Notes: generated from the letters alone by a model not told the origin. Counted from the stretch's first letter, positions 49,501-63,562 are shown. The stretch is DNA of 64,000 nt from Hymenolepis diminuta (GCA_900708905.1 CAADRB010000026.1:1446639-1510638); one strand, 5' to 3'. Made by a program: numbers and translations.

Positions 49501-51599
49501 CTTACGTTTTACAATACGAGGACCACAGTGTAGGTCTGGCATAAATTACACTTCAGTAAGTTCTTGTATTTACTCTGGAATTAAGAGAACTGGTGTCTAA
49601 CATCAAGGTTTAGGGTGGGATAGAATATATATCTAGACAGATTAAGTGTCTGAAAACAAGGTTTGTGTAGCACTTTCAGGACCGAATTTCAATGTTCTTA
49701 ATATTGGATACAGGTCAATTTTTAGTCATGGAGGTTGTTCATAGTGGAAGAATAATTTTATTCCATTATCAGACACATATGAATGAACTTGCATCCATTT
49801 TTTGTAGTAAGTACTATAATTCAAATATGCACTCTAAAATAAAACTTATTGTCTAATGTTTCACAAAAAACGTATCTTTTTCTATTATGTTTTCAGCCTG
49901 CTCGTAAACAACGATGCATAAATTCTTAATTGAATAGTACTTTGAATCGATTTGCACCTTCACATTAACTTCATGCCGAGCTTTTGAAAATAAACACAAG
50001 TGAAATTTGCCCAAATAAGTCGCTGAAAACTCAATTTCTACTATGAAGTCCATGGAAATACAACAAATTTTTCTAATTATTATACCTTAATAAACAATTG
50101 ACCCTTACTTTAACACACATATGCATGGTTTTAGGATCCTAATTTAAGAGACAGAAGGGGAATTCGGTCTCCAGAGTTTATGATTTTCTCTCGTTTCCTT
50201 ATTCAATCCAGATTGACTTAATACATAATGTCATGCTCTTGTTAGATTAGGGAGTCCATCTGTCTCCTTCAGAGTTTAATATATTTCCCATTGAAAGATT
50301 TATGAAAATAGAATGGAATCGACTTTAATGTTAGATTTATATTCTAATAGATATCGATTTGATCGCTTTCGATATTATAGACCTTATTCAATACGTTTTT
50401 CACCATAAATATTAACTTTAAAGCCATGGATTTCAAATTTGTGCTATTTCAGTTCCATAAGTAATCTGTTATTAGAATTAAATAATCATATAATGATAAA
50501 TTCATCTCAAAATGATCTTTCTTTATCACAACACATATCAACATCATATCTGAAAGTTGGAAATTTGCGTGGATTTCTTTACTTGAAAGCAAGTTTAATT
50601 TTGAGTTTAGGAACTATGATCCGCTTTTTCGTATAAAACATATGATTCAATTTTAATTTTAATTAAGTATTAACGAAAAATTTCATCTATTTCCCGCTGA
50701 CCCTGCTCACGCTGACTCATTAGTTTGCCGTCTCTGTTTTTTACCCCATAATGATTCATGCCTTTATCTTAACTTTCAATGAACAAAGAATGCGAAAGTG
50801 GTCAATTGCTTTGTCATGCTTCTTTCACGTGTTCCTCAAAATCCGGATTGTCCTCCGACAGTACTTTTCTCCCAAGCCCTCCGTCTCCTTCATTCCTTCC
50901 CTCTTATTCATACCCAATTGGCCAATACACATTTGTCCCATCTAACTATTGATCTTCTTACTCAGGAACGCCTGCTTTTATAGTTAGCCGTAAAAAGATC
51001 ATAAGTTCACTGAGGGGATATTCCACCTAGTAGCTTTACTCAGGATTAGAGCTACTTTAACCCTATTTCTCAGAGAAGGACGCCTGAATCAGTCTGACCT
51101 GATTAATTTGTAATCTTCCTAACGTAACAATGATGAATCGTCCAGAGCCAAACTGGGATACCGGACAGTATCAACCACTGAGTCAGGTTGACCTGCCTGG
51201 GCCACCTGCAACCTTCGACTTTCCTACCTACATCGATTAAGTCAAACGGAGCCTCACTTTTCAACTCTTTCTCCTCCAATATTGCTATCCAGCATTATTT
51301 AATAAAAACTTCATGAAACTGAACTCTCTCCTTCTCTCTTATTATTTTGGAGGTAATTACAGATGTATTGGCTCCTACAATATAAAATTTCGAACTCTGG
51401 AGTGAAATTAAATTTAGTAACCAGATGTAAATATCATTAAGCTGAATAGCATGATATTTTACACCCGGCCATATGCAGTCACATACTCATAGGATGCGGT
51501 CTTAGACATAAATCATTGGCAAAACACAATGTCAGTGAGTCACATACGCAAAATTTGAGTTTGTTCAGTTAATCAAGTCCGGAATTTTCTGAGCCAATG

Positions 51600-51710
51600 A
51601 GAATACACTCCCTGGCATGGGCGTGAAAATCGATAATGCAGTGCAAGAGAGATGAAGAATGTAAACTTTATTCGGGTGTATTGAAAATATTTGACCTTGG
51701 CGTCCTATCA
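51600..51710 (+). repeat. Dispersed repeat family B, copy 3
   Basis: AAAATCGATAATGCAGTGCA, AGAGAGATGAAGAATG, TTCGGGTGTATTGAAAATAT and TTGGCGTCCTATCA. The last block is shared precisely with the reverse complement of 60556-60600, which extends the family beyond copy 2. Confidence 0.55.
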
Positions 51711-51936
51711 ATCTCATAACACAGTAAAGGCGTAGCGAAAACTTCTTCTCATAAAAGACAATAGTTGAACTACCATATCCTTCCTAAAAATAATTAAACA
51801 GAATGAAATTTATGGTGTAAGTGGCGTTAAAGAATGAAATCTTTCTCAATAGATTACAATTAACGATATTGAACTATTATTCAACGTATGGATAGCTACC
51901 ACTTCAGGAGACAATTACATAGTAATATTTCCATTT

Positions 51937-52170
51937 TACCACTGGTGCAGTGATTTACGGGCTCGTCGTCGAAGTCAGAGATCACGAGTTCGATGCCCGT
52001 TAGCACACATTCAGCGAACGGAATAGTCAGCCTTACTAGTTAAGGTCGACTAATAAAGCCGATAGCACAATTCAGATATCTCACTAGGAAGACTCAGTCA
52101 TGCTTTCTCCTAACCCATGATGAGCATTGAAAAACGCTTTCCTGAATAGGCTTGAAAGTACATTATTATC
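51937..52170 (+). repeat. SINE-like family A, second long copy
   Basis: A-box-like TGGTGCAGTGATTTACGG, B-box-like GAGTTCGATGCC (51986-51997), then ACGGAATAGTCAGCCTTACT and, about 120 bp on, a tail ATTGAAAAACGCTTTCC. The same parts in the same order are seen at 34553-34790. Confidence 0.55.
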
Positions 52171-52374
52171 ACTGGCAGGGCAAAAAATTCCACATGATTT
52201 AATTTTGAGATAGCACATGAGTATATGAAATAGTATAATACTCCAGTATGGGATGAAATTGGGTTGTTTGAGTAGGACTACAACGGAGCCAGGATGATAA
52301 GAATTTTTATTTCAATTCTGGAAGCACTGAGTTGTCAAATTTTTACTAAACGTTCCAATACCCAATTTTCATTA

Positions 52375-52500
52375 TTTTATACCAGAGTTTCCGCGATTTC
52401 CAGAGCTTGTTAACCAGTCAATCTTGTCGAATGGTTGGATATGTCGCCTTGATTTATTTTTATCTCTTTGCAGCTGTGAGCAGACAGATGAGAGTAGTGA
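52375..52500 (+). repeat. Dispersed repeat family D, internal fragment
   Basis: TTCCAGAGCTTGTTAACCAG and a following GATTTATTTTTATCTC block correspond to TTCAGAGCTTGTTAACTGG and its downstream part at 20098-20160. Confidence 0.35.
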
Positions 52501-55500
52501 AGAGACTTTAAACATGATAGAGTCTACTAGGGTTCATTCAAGGTGAATCATAATAATAATATTGAGAATTCAAATCACGATAGGATGCAGAAACTTGCTA
52601 ACTTGTTATCTTTCCATGTTAATAATGCGATCGCACACATAAACATAAATCATTGACGAAACACGATCTGGGTGAATTCCTTTCCTGACAGTTGAACAAA
52701 GAACCTCAATGCGGTTAGCAGTACGAACCTGCACGTACTTTTGTCGGTCTGTTCTAGAGAAGTATAATTCATATCCTAGGTTTACACCTCGGCGACAAAA
52801 AAGACGACGTTTAAATAAGGTTGGCGAAAATAAACATTTCTCCGCATTTTGATAGAACACTTTTGAGTTGCATTTATCCCTAAAGTACTTTTCATAAGAA
52901 CATTAGTTTTAGCTAAACGGCATAGTCATATTACGTGTTTTTTTCGCATGTTCCTCTTTACTAAAAATACTAATGATTTAATTTTCAAAACTAGGAGTCA
53001 CTTTTCATGCACCCAGCTGAGAACGTAGATATTCACCGTTGAGCGAACGCCATAGATGAAATCGCCCTAATGTAAGAATGTGGAGTTAAATTGCTGTCTG
53101 ATAGATTGCAGGTACTTCGCTTTCTGTGTTCTCTGCTATGACAGCATTCAGATAAAAAGTCAAACCATCATCATGGGAGGTCATTTTATGCCCATTGTAA
53201 GAAATCATTCATCAGTGCCCTGCCATTAACCAACGCTTGCTATAGTTTCACTATTTAGACGTTTACTAAAGAAATTTAAAGTCGTCATTCAAGAAAATGA
53301 CATCGACTAAGTTCTATAGATGGCGATCTGAAATTATGAAAAGAAAGTATATAAAAATCCCCAAGCTCGTTTTCACGGAATCTTAACGATGGTGATAAAC
53401 TTATTTTCCGGTACCCCTCTTCTGACCAGACCTAAGCATCGGCTTGCAAAGATAAATATATGAAACTCGTATTAGAATTGATTCTTAAAACACTTTTCCC
53501 GTTATGGACACAATTAATCGGTTTTCAGAAATGCCATGTTTTGTGGCCTCATCTGACTTGAAAAAAAATATCCTCCAAATTCCAAGACAGTTGGAAGAAA
53601 CGGCATCATTAAATATAAATTTATGAGTAGCTTTCCCGTCCTGGTCGATAATGTAGAAAACAGGTTTTACGTATCAATAAGGTGTTAACATGATTGTGGC
53701 CTTCACAGACTATTATCAGCTATACTGGAGCGACTAGAGGACTCGCATGCATCATTTTCAGCTTATCGCCTGTAAATTTACGAGAAGCTCGGTAAATATG
53801 ACCATTGCAAGTTTGATCACATTGCGCATTTTGTCTTACTAGGAAAAGTGATCGATGCTCAAAACAAACATTCCCGATTCTTATAAAAATTTAATTTACC
53901 TAATAAAATTAAATTAAGATTCAAATGATTTAATATTTTTACTTCCTTCTAAGTTAATATAATTAATTCTTAAAAATACTCCTAAGGGAACTTTTAGCAA
54001 GAAGTCCTACACAAAAAAATATTATTTAAAAAAAATTTTAAATTAAGAGAACATTAGACGCTCTCACTTTATATCATATTGGATATTTCATGAACCACTA
54101 ATCGATTTTATGAATATTCTTTATTTAATATGTAGTCATACAACATAAATGAGTTGATTAGATTTGTACGCCCTCAATAGCCCACAGCAAAACGGAAAAA
54201 TTTTACGATTTTTCATTGTGAAAAAGCAACTGCAATTGGGTTCAAAGTTCAGTAGAATTAAAGGGTGGAGATCAAAAAAAGAGCTTCAAGAGAATTACTT
54301 TATCTGATTTTCGGATTTGAGCTATAAGATATTCACTTTAATGGTTCATTACGTCGCTTTCAAAAATTCAAATTTCATAATTATCTGGAATAATAGAAGA
54401 TACAAAGTGAATAATTTGCTTCAACTCGCTAAAAGAAAAATTCGGGTAAATTTTCGTTTTAATGATACTTACTGCCCTCAATATTACATTTACTGAAGGG
54501 GGATGAGAGTAAACTTTGAAGAATTCGTTTCTGAACTATTTTGACAGAATTTGAGGACCTATTTCTCTTAGCCCAAGGGAAATTTGAGGTCAGCTGAAAT
54601 TTGGTTTTGAAGACTGTTGGGTGAATATTGCTCAATTTTCTCAAATAAGAGCTTGCACTGATATGTGCTTTCATCAGTCGCTTCTAATAAATTTGTCAAT
54701 GGAAGAATGTTCACGTTTTAGACTGAAGAGTTTAAAATTTTCTAAATGTACACATGAGTGAACGCTGCTATACTAAAATCATGCTAGATAGTATAATTAT
54801 GCTACTATTTTGGCAGACAAAAAATTACAATACTCAATAATGACATGACCAACCATTCAAATTAACTAACTTGCCAATAATGTGATTTGCTCCAGAAACC
54901 CAAGGGACAAATCCTGTGATTCTAATTTCGGGACATTAGATTGAGAAGCCGTGAACTATAACCAATACGTAAGAAGCTGAATCCAAAATTTAAAGCAAGT
55001 GATTGCCTTTTGATACCCTGACTTATACTCGTTCCTCCTTTCTTCCCTGTCTCTTTTTGGTATTTTGTTAACCTAAATTCGACGTAGCGTCAAATCCTAC
55101 CTTACACTTCTACGAAGTTAGGATTTGCCCTTCCATCAAATGTTATCGAGTAATGAACTCACTTATGTGAACACCCCAGAAATATCCCTTATCCCAATTG
55201 AATCCACTACACTTAACATTCTAGATTTCCTTTTCAGAATTAAGCTGTACATTTTGTTTGGAAGTTAATTGATATAGCACATAATCTAATTATTAAATTA
55301 GCCTCCAGGACTACTAGATTTTAACACAGAAATCATATCAACACAACCCACGTTTAAAATTCTATTGATCAACAAAGCGAGTGCTTTTAAAAATCGTTTA
55401 CCATTTGGTAAATTCATAAAACGTTATTAAGAAGCCGTATAATTTAACACCATTATTCTTAAAAATGTTCCGAAGGCTCGGATAATGCGAAGGTCAATAA

Positions 55501-55780
55501 AATATTGAGAGCAAGAAAAATTACCAAAGCCCATAGGTAAAAATGATGATGATTGTCTCTGAATGGTCGAATAGTTTCAACCAATGAGAATTGGACCGAG
55601 TAGCACCTACGCTCCATTAGATGCTAATGTCTATCTGCGAACCAAACAAATATCACGCACTAACTTCAAGGTCTTTCTTCTATTGGCCAACTGATTTCAC
55701 GCCTGCCTTTCATCGCCCAGCTTTACAGCCAGATCGAACGGAGAAAGAGATCATTATCCAGCGGCGTGGGATTTTTAAAC

Positions 55781-56855
55781 ATGGGACTCACTTGTGGGGA
55801 ACAGTGTCTGCGCATTTTGCTTGTTGTTTGCAATCTCCTCGTCTTCGTAAGGTGTAATTTTATCACTGATTTCTCCACTCTTTGTATAGCTCTTTTCCTG
55901 TGTTTGTGCCGGTTTTGTAGCTTATTTCCTTGCTAAAGTTAAAGAGGTCACTGATGATAATAGCGCCATTGTTACTATCGCAATTGTCCTTGCCGTGGTA
56001 ATCTTTACCCTCGTTTTTAGTTTCTTTGGCTGCTGTGGAGCTTGGAAGCTCAATACCTGCATGCTTCAAACCGTAAATCTGTATCTATTTTTAATATTTT
56101 TATTTCTTAGTTCGCTATTATTATTTCTGTTCTGCTGGTTATTGAAATAATCATCTCAATATTGGTTCTGGTATATCATAATAAGGTAACTCTTTCTCAC
56201 TATGTTGATAGTTCAAAAAATTTAGGTCAAGGATTACGTTACTAGATATGTGAAACAACTCATTAGTAATGTTGAAGTATCAGGTATTCCTGAGGCCGAA
56301 GAAGTAGTGCGAAATTTGCAAGAAAAGGTTTGGTTTTCGCTCTTCTATTTTCAATATTTTATTAGCTTAAATGTTGTGGTGCCGCTGGCCCCATGGACTG
56401 GAGAAACCCTGTGAGATACTGCTGTCCTCGCGATGCTATCGCCTGTCAGATGACATCAATCTTCCAAAAGGTGAGCCCTGTTCTCCGTTTTTTTTCACTT
56501 ATAATCTCGTGGGTTTATTTGATTTTGAGTACATAACCAAATATGTTTTATGCACCATCAGTGTTCCGCTTGAAATTTAGGCGCCACATTCTATGTTTAT
56601 CATTGTAATCACGTTTTCATTTAGGCATAATTTATGCAAGTAGGACTGTAAAGACTGAAAATTAGGGTTGTATTACCCTTTGAAGGTCAGTAATAATTCT
56701 CTTGCTTTGTTTTCTTTTAGGGTTGCGTTGATACCGTCTACGACTATCTGAAAGGTCACTCAGTTGTCGCTGGAGTTTTGGTTCTCGTCTTGGCAGTTGT
56801 GGAAATTGGTGCAGTTGTTGCTGCTTGCTGTTTGGCTAAAAATCGTAGCGCATGA
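55781..56855 (+). CDS. Tetraspanin (six exons, 221 residues)
   Basis: Exons 55781-55846, 55890-56072, 56111-56185, 56226-56327, 56366-56470 and 56721-56855 give a four-pass protein. Tetraspanins organise membrane microdomains; in parasitic flatworms they are abundant on the tegument. Membrane segments lie at about 11-36, 49-69, 84-105 and 191-213. The family signatures are GCCGAWKLNTCML after segment 2 (69-81) and a large extracellular loop (about 109-190) with CCG at 145-147, CC at 161-162, C169 and C179, i.e. six cysteines for three disulphides. The loop has no N-glycosylation sequon. The C-terminal end has the expected EIGAVVAACCLAKNR. Cysteines near the inner faces (C5, C9, C70, C71, C213, C214) are likely palmitoylated. 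All five introns are phase 0; four are 38-43 nt. It is shorter than typical vertebrate members and the exact subfamily is unclear. Confidence 0.94.
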
Positions 56856-56858
56856 GGA

Positions 56859-56864
56859 AATAAA
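56859..56864 (+). terminator. Polyadenylation signal of the tetraspanin gene (candidate)
   Basis: AATAAA three bases after the stop codon. If used, the 3' UTR would be only about 20-30 nt. Confidence 0.4.
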
Positions 56865-59822
56865 AACAAAAGAATTCTTTTGTTTTCGGGTCAATTTTAC
56901 ACTTATTTACAATCAGTGTCACTTATACCAAAATATAATCGAGATAATTATGTTTCCACGCTTTGAATCCCGCTCTTTTTTCCCTATTCTCCGCATTCTG
57001 TCTAAAACTTTACTTTCCTTAATTAACCGGATTTATCGTTAATATAATTGTTCCATTTTTGTTTTGTGTGCATACTTTATGTAAGAACTTCTGTTGTACC
57101 TATTTTAGTAGGAACAAAAACCTTTTCTGAGGATTTCCATCGATGCTTATATTTCATAACCGAGGGATTAGTTCATTTTCAGTGTTCGGGGTTAAATTTT
57201 AGAGCCTTTTAGTTACTTATTTTTTACCTAAAAAGTGACGCAAATGCGATAATTTGTCCACTCTGTTTTGGCTTCTGCAAAATCTACTTTCGTCGAGACA
57301 AGGGCCTTTGGTGTGTATTTTGGCAAGTGCTTGAATTCCTTGGTAGGGAGATTAGTTTTAGCTTCCGACTGCCACATCTGTTGGTGTTTAAGATAATTCT
57401 GTTTTAATTATTTGATACTCATCTATGTATAGAAATAAGCAATTTTTTAAAATCCGACTAAGGAAATCGCGAGTCGCTCTCAGTGGAAGGGCTCAGTGGG
57501 ATTTCGTATTTGTTTATTGCTTATTGAAAAAGATTGTTGATTTTTTAAACTTTGCGGGAACGGGTTATTTATTGGAAGCTAACGAAACAATAGAGTACTC
57601 TCACTAGTCAAATCGATTGTTATCTTAGGAGCTTTTGACATATTACCTATGTTAATGACATTAAGGTATTATTGCAAAAGAGGGATGATTACATTTAAGA
57701 CGAACTTTAGAAGTTTCCTGAAGCATGCATATAGCATAAATTCGGCTTTTAAAATATAATTTTTTTCATATGCACCGTTTTTAAGAAGCTGTGGGCTCTA
57801 TTAGAAACATATGACTTTGAGCTATGACGGTCTTTGCATCGAATTTAGCATGTGCTCCCTCAGTGATTCATCAACATTTTTGCACTTGGAAAACCAATTG
57901 CCGGACTTTATAGTCCAACTTTTCAATGCCTCTGTAGTTTAGTGAAAATTTCCAATCGTAAATGTACATTTGATAATTTTTTGATAATAAACTGATATTC
58001 ATAATATACAGATATACTGATAAAACAGATGAGGTACTATTGTTTTCGGTCTACTAAATCTGTGAATCTTCCTTGTATATACTTTAGTTCTAATTTTTAG
58101 GTCAGTTTTGGCTTATTTGGCATGTTCATTAATGATGTTTGATTAATTGATGGTTATTCGACATTGGAAATCATTCCTGATTCTGTTTGTCAGAAAATTA
58201 ATGATAACATTTAGTCTTATGTCTTTCTTAACCAACTATATTTCATTCCCTTGAAGTTTCTCAGATCTGAGTTTATCGTTTTAAATAGTGAACGAAACGA
58301 TAAGCTCTATAAATAAGTAATCTATTTACGTTTTGCTCATCCTCATTAATTTGTATCCCAATAACCACATATACAAACTAGTGTCGCTAATTATCGTTAA
58401 TCATTTTTTAATCAAATAGATTTTCATCTGCTATATCTTATGCCTCACATACTGGTTAAGACCTGACCAATGGGCATTGGTGGAAGGTATCACACGTTTA
58501 TTAGCCAATATCAATCAATCAGTTAATCGATCGATCCGATTTCTCCCTAATGGATCATTTTGATGCCACTAAGAAGAATTCGTAAGAAAGACCCAATTTA
58601 TCATCCTGGCTGTAGTTTAGACCTTTTGGCTTACATTATCGACAATATTCTTCTATGGCTGTAATGGAGCCCAATTAGGACTTGCTACGATTGTCAGAAT
58701 TAGTATGCAACACATTTTGATATGGAAAAGCTTTTGGTTTAAGCCAACTAGACATAGACTACCTATCCGTTTTCCACACTATCAAACACGAACATTTACG
58801 ACTTCATTTTGTTTGAAAAGGGTATTTAAAGAAAATGGTGTACAATTAAGTTGGAATGGCTAGATTAAAGTACACATTAGAAAAAAATCCAGCAAAGTTG
58901 GACTCAGCCAATCTAAGCCAGAATTGTCAGTAACTTCGATCCTATTGGACCATTACAAGGTCACCTTGACAGACAGGACTAATCTTGTTCGTTGGTAATT
59001 TATGCTAAACTGACTGAACTATTTTATGAATTTTTGGCTGCGCAATACATGATTGTATCGATAATTAGTTTGTAATCATTTGGTTAGCATAAAAACTCCC
59101 AAAACTACTTAGTTATATTTTAAACTTTTCATACTTATGCACATAAATTAATCTCGTTTTTTAGGACTTACTTGATAGTGTCCCGATTTCTGTACATTTA
59201 TCGATAAATTGCTACTGACTTTTATTATATTCCTTGATCTCAAATGCAAATTGAATTTCATAAAATTAACATATTTTTCTTCCATTGGCTCAACATAAAC
59301 TAGTTCATTTTGTTTTGACTGCGGAAATTAAGTTGTGGGAGTAAATGCTAGGACCCGGCTGGAAACTAACAACAACAAATTACAATTTCAGAAGTAGAAT
59401 ACCCTTTGCAGACCAAAGTGTATTGAACAAATCACGATGAGGGATCAGGAGGGTAAGAAAGAGATGAGGGACAAAGGAGATGAAAGTGTAGCGTAGGAGC
59501 CGGCAATTGACAAGCGTATGTGTCTCATGTAGAAGGAATAGCATAAACAAATATAATGGTTCTAGACCTCACTGCAGGAAAGCTCATTTAAAGACCACTT
59601 AATTAGCTTATTCTGATACTTAAAATAAACCACTTGAGGACATACGAGGGTTATCTTCAGGGAACTTGAGGTTACAATGGGGTCAAGCACTTCAAGTTCC
59701 ACTGTGGGGTTGAAATAATTGGGTCTCAGGGATTAGTGATGACATAAACACAAATTTAAGGAATGCATAGGGATTCATCCTTCAACGTACATGAGCGCCT
59801 CTTTCCTATCCTTTTCATATGA

Positions 59823-59837
59823 TTAATTAATTAATTA
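59823..59837 (+). repeat. (TTAA)n run
   Basis: Three to four tandem TTAA units. Confidence 0.7.
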
Positions 59838-60549
59838 TCATTCAGTAATTGGATCACCCATAGCTTATAAAAGACAGTCTTTTGTAACTGATCAATCACA
59901 TTTAGCAAAACTTTATAGGTCAAATCAATGAAATTAAGTTGATAAGTGTTTTGCCCTTAGTTCGCTTTTAAGCAAAATGACTAAATTGATAATTTTTAGA
60001 AGTAAAATGAGACTCACCTTACTGCAATCAACCAACGAATTTATGCGAAAATTATCTGTCAAGATTTCAGATTACGAATATACACTGCTGCAAAAGTTAT
60101 TTTATCATAATTTTTACTCCTGAATGTCATCGTAGACTTCTATTCCAGTAACCAAGATATACATTTTATGAAATGTATTTATTACCTTAGGACGTAGAAT
60201 ATACTTTCTCCATATCAGATTAATAATTCTTCTGTTTTATTTATTATGGAATGTTCTTGCGAAACGACAAATTATTAGTTATTAATTTTACAGAGGACAA
60301 AGCAAAACAAATTACATTATTAGTGTGAAGAGGCATCTGAAAACATTAAGATAAGTGGATGAGAAAGTGGGATTTGGGTAGAAATAGAGAATAAAGTCAG
60401 ATTCACAAGGTATTCTACGTATTACTTAATTGACTTCCTAATGTTCTAACTTCAAATTACAGGATTCGAACTCTTAAGTTTTTGAGCGAGAGTTTGTGAT
60501 CTTACCAGTTAAATAAATTTAGTTAATCGTCATGCCATCTCCATACATT

Positions 60550-60680
60550 TGTGATAGGACGCCAAATAGAATATTTTCGGTGCATTCGATCGATTACCCT
60601 AAGAGTGCACGCAGTGCATTCGTAAATTCATCTCTCGTGTACTGAATTATTGATTATTGGGCTCCTACTCTCGGACTTCG
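60550..60680 (-). repeat. Dispersed repeat family B, copy 4
   Basis: The reverse complement reads CCAATAATCAATAATTCAGT, ACACGAGAGATGAATTTACG, then ATGCACCGAAAATATTC and TTGGCGTCCTATCA. These match copies at 35480-35590 and 51600-51710. Confidence 0.55.
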
Positions 60681-62814
60681 GTGTAAAAACTGACTAATGA
60701 AGGACCCACCACAGTCTATATTTGTCAATCGGTCGGCCGATTACTTATCTGTATTCAGTCCTATATAAGTAAATTTGTTTTATCAACAGAAAAATACAAG
60801 CTACAAGTCTTCTACCTTCTCCCAGGGGCAGTAACTTTATAGAAATTTGTCTCTTCTAATAACCAAGAGACGTTTTGTTTTCTCTGATAATAGTAATATA
60901 TGACTGCTCCTCAGTTGATCATTTACTTGGAAAAATTGGCAGTTAGGATATAATTGCATGGACAACCACTGCTTTTCGTACGTCACTCATCCATCGGTCA
61001 TGTAAATATTGATGATAGACAGGATAATTCTGAAAAACTTGGCCACTTGTGTAATGTCCATCAGGGAAAAAGAAGAGACAATATAAACTTTATGAGGTGC
61101 TAGGTTTTACTGTAAATCTCATTTTCATTGTTCTCATGATATTTATTTCTTCACTGATCAATGGACACCTAACAGCTTGTTTATTACCATCCGTCAGTAA
61201 AGCTGGGTCATGCTGCTTCAAGTTAAATATTATTCTAGGACGTGAAGCAGTGCACTATCCCCATTAAGTTATAGCAACCAGAAAAATTTAGAAACTCCTT
61301 AGATTTCCTAACATAATTCCTTACCCACCGCAATGACATTCATATATGTATAGATCTGAAGACAGATCACGAGGAGTCGATAGACGGGCCATGGAAAAAG
61401 ATGTTAAAATGGTCGCCAGAAACGTAGAACAAATATCTAGAATGCTGGACTATTCCAGAACCCAATGATTTTCTTTGCATCCTTTCGATTCGCGTTATGT
61501 CATATAGATCTAACAAGGACTTGCAGCATTAAAAGTTTGTTGAAAGGGGGTCTTCAGTTTTAAAATACCGACATTTTCACTTTAAATAGAGCACTTTTTA
61601 ACCGTTTATTACAAAAGGAGTGGAAATTGAGTTAGTCTTCACTGAAGAAAAAAGACCTCCGTTTTAGTGTTGTGGCCCACTTCCCACCGAATGCGTCTTT
61701 TCATGAACATAATGAACAGTTTCAAAGCCTTTTCTAGAATTTGTTTAATTAGGTAGAAAAGAACAGAGAACGAATACGAAAAATTTAAGTGGTAACTTGC
61801 ATTCTCGTGCCTCTTTAGTCCACGTGTGTCATTAATTAACTGACCATTAATCGTTTTCGCTTTCATAAAAGTGCGAAAGAAAGTAAGGTGACCGAATGTG
61901 GTTAATTAACTTACAAAATTAACGTTAATTGTTAATGGAATTTGAAGGTGATAAATCAAAGAATTGAGGGAAATCTTCTCTTTCCTTTAAGTTTTTTCTG
62001 AGTTTGATTCTAGCTTTAAATGATCGCTACTAAATTGTGATGCAAATTCTTGAACGATTTTTCTTATACATTTGCTGAACCGCGTTTGAACATATTTTCT
62101 ACATTTATTGGCGTGCCTGAATTCGATTAAATTAAATTCGGCACGTTCTGCATTGTTTTTTTTTCTGGTCGTGACTTTATCTTAACGATTTCTACCTCAT
62201 TTGCAGTCTCATCGATGAATTCACGTTCTGTTGTGCAAATATACTCTTCTATCATTCTATACATCAATAGTGGCAGTTTACGCTAGATTAATTTGTCCTT
62301 AATCCAGTTCCAATCTATTCCCTATTCCAAAACAGCATTGCCAGAGACCATCCGAGAGACCTCAGGAGGCTAATTCTCTGTCCAAGATTAGTGTGAGTAA
62401 AGACCTAAGGGACCTGGGACTTATCAAAATTACCGATCATTTTTACCTGGATAACTAAAGGCCATACTTGTTCAACTTGTTCATTGCGTTAATAAATTAC
62501 GGGGTGATTTCAGCACGAAAAATTCCCTTTCTAATTTTAGCTACCAAATAATGTGTATGCGCGTGCATGTGTGTGTGGGGGTTGGAAAGTCAATGCGATT
62601 TGTGCTTGATTTGGCGATTTGCATGCTCTCTCCACCCATGTTTGTGTGGCTGCTTTGAAGGCACTTTGGCCCTGCGCGGTTATTGCCGAGTCACGTGATT
62701 TCTGCACAGTCTGGGTGCGGGTTAGATTAGTCATATACCCCATATGAATCCCAAGCCATCTGCAATGCAAATTTATTGGTACACACATCAATTTTAGGAC
62801 GTGGAATATAATAT

Positions 62815-62945
62815 GTTCGTCACCGAGATCAAAAATCAAAGATTCAAAGGCCATCGGTGCCCACAGTGAGTGGGATTGCCAACTTCACTGGTTGTTTGGC
62901 TAATAAAGAGGGTGGCAAAATTCGACCCCTTGTGGACTTAAGTTT
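62815..62945 (+). repeat. SINE-like family A, partial copy
   Basis: A remnant of the B box (AAAGATTCAAAGGCCATCGG) is followed by CCCACAGTGAGTGGGATTGC, CAACTTCACTGG and TTGGCTAATAAAG, which track the copies at 34553 and 51937. Confidence 0.5.
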
Positions 62946-63394
62946 TAGGGAAAAATGAAAAAGAGTAAAGTTACGAAATAACACGGAAATTGTATTACTC
63001 AGATTTTTGTTATGAAGAAGACACGACATAGTTGGATGATAATAGAAAAATCAGACAGTCTCTTGCTTCTTTGACTAATTTCTCTTCAGGACCCCTCGCT
63101 CCCTAAACTTTGTTTCTGTTTCCCTTGTGTTCAAACGTGTTCTATGATTAAAATCATTATTTTTGCTGTCCTATAAAAATAAGTTCCCGATAATGATAAG
63201 ATCTCAAACAACTAGAAATAATTAGGTTTGGGAGAAAAACAGGGTACCAGATATTGGTCGGGCGAGATTTTAGACAGGTGTTTAGAGAGTTGAAGATCAT
63301 GACGCGTACATATGGGTCACTACACCTGTTTGTGATGACAGATGTGTTTCGGTGGTATACGTAAAGGGTGTATATACCACGTTTGAGGTAATGG

Positions 63395-63480
63395 GTTAAT
63401 CCGTGCATATGCATTGGTCGGAATGATCAACTACTGTCATTAATACTGGCCATAAGAGGGGTGTCGGAATGTGCGTTTCC
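63395..63480 (+). repeat. SINE-like family A, short fragment
   Basis: CCGTGCATATGCATTGGTCG followed by GAATGATCAACTACTGTCA and TACTGGCCATAA corresponds to the core after the B box of the longer copies. Confidence 0.35.
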
Positions 63481-63552
63481 CTAAGCATGGGTAAATTCAC
63501 GTCAGCCAAGTCAGAGGTCTCAAAATCAATAAATTGAGTCTTATCACAGGAA

Positions 63553-63562
63553 GGGGGGGGGG
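63553..63562 (+). repeat. Poly-G run (10 nt)
   Basis: A homopolymer of ten G residues, unusual in such AT-rich DNA. Confidence 0.8.

Larger units (their letters stand above)
39214..55780. other. Long intergenic region between gypsy remnant and tetraspanin
   Basis: About 16.6 kb without a recognised gene. It holds repeat copies at 41285-41590, 51600-51710, 51937-52170 and 52375-52500 and a (GACA)n/(CT)n run at 43519-43542. Short open frames (for example 44544-44990 and 45026-45208) lack known motifs and splice signals. A TATCACAGCC word near 43372 resembles a miR-2 seed but shows no matching hairpin arm. Confidence 0.5.

Noticed and set aside
51937..52010. Possible intact tRNA gene (A and B boxes)
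   Set aside because: No cloverleaf with a paired acceptor stem and anticodon arm can be drawn; the family members show it is a SINE-like head.
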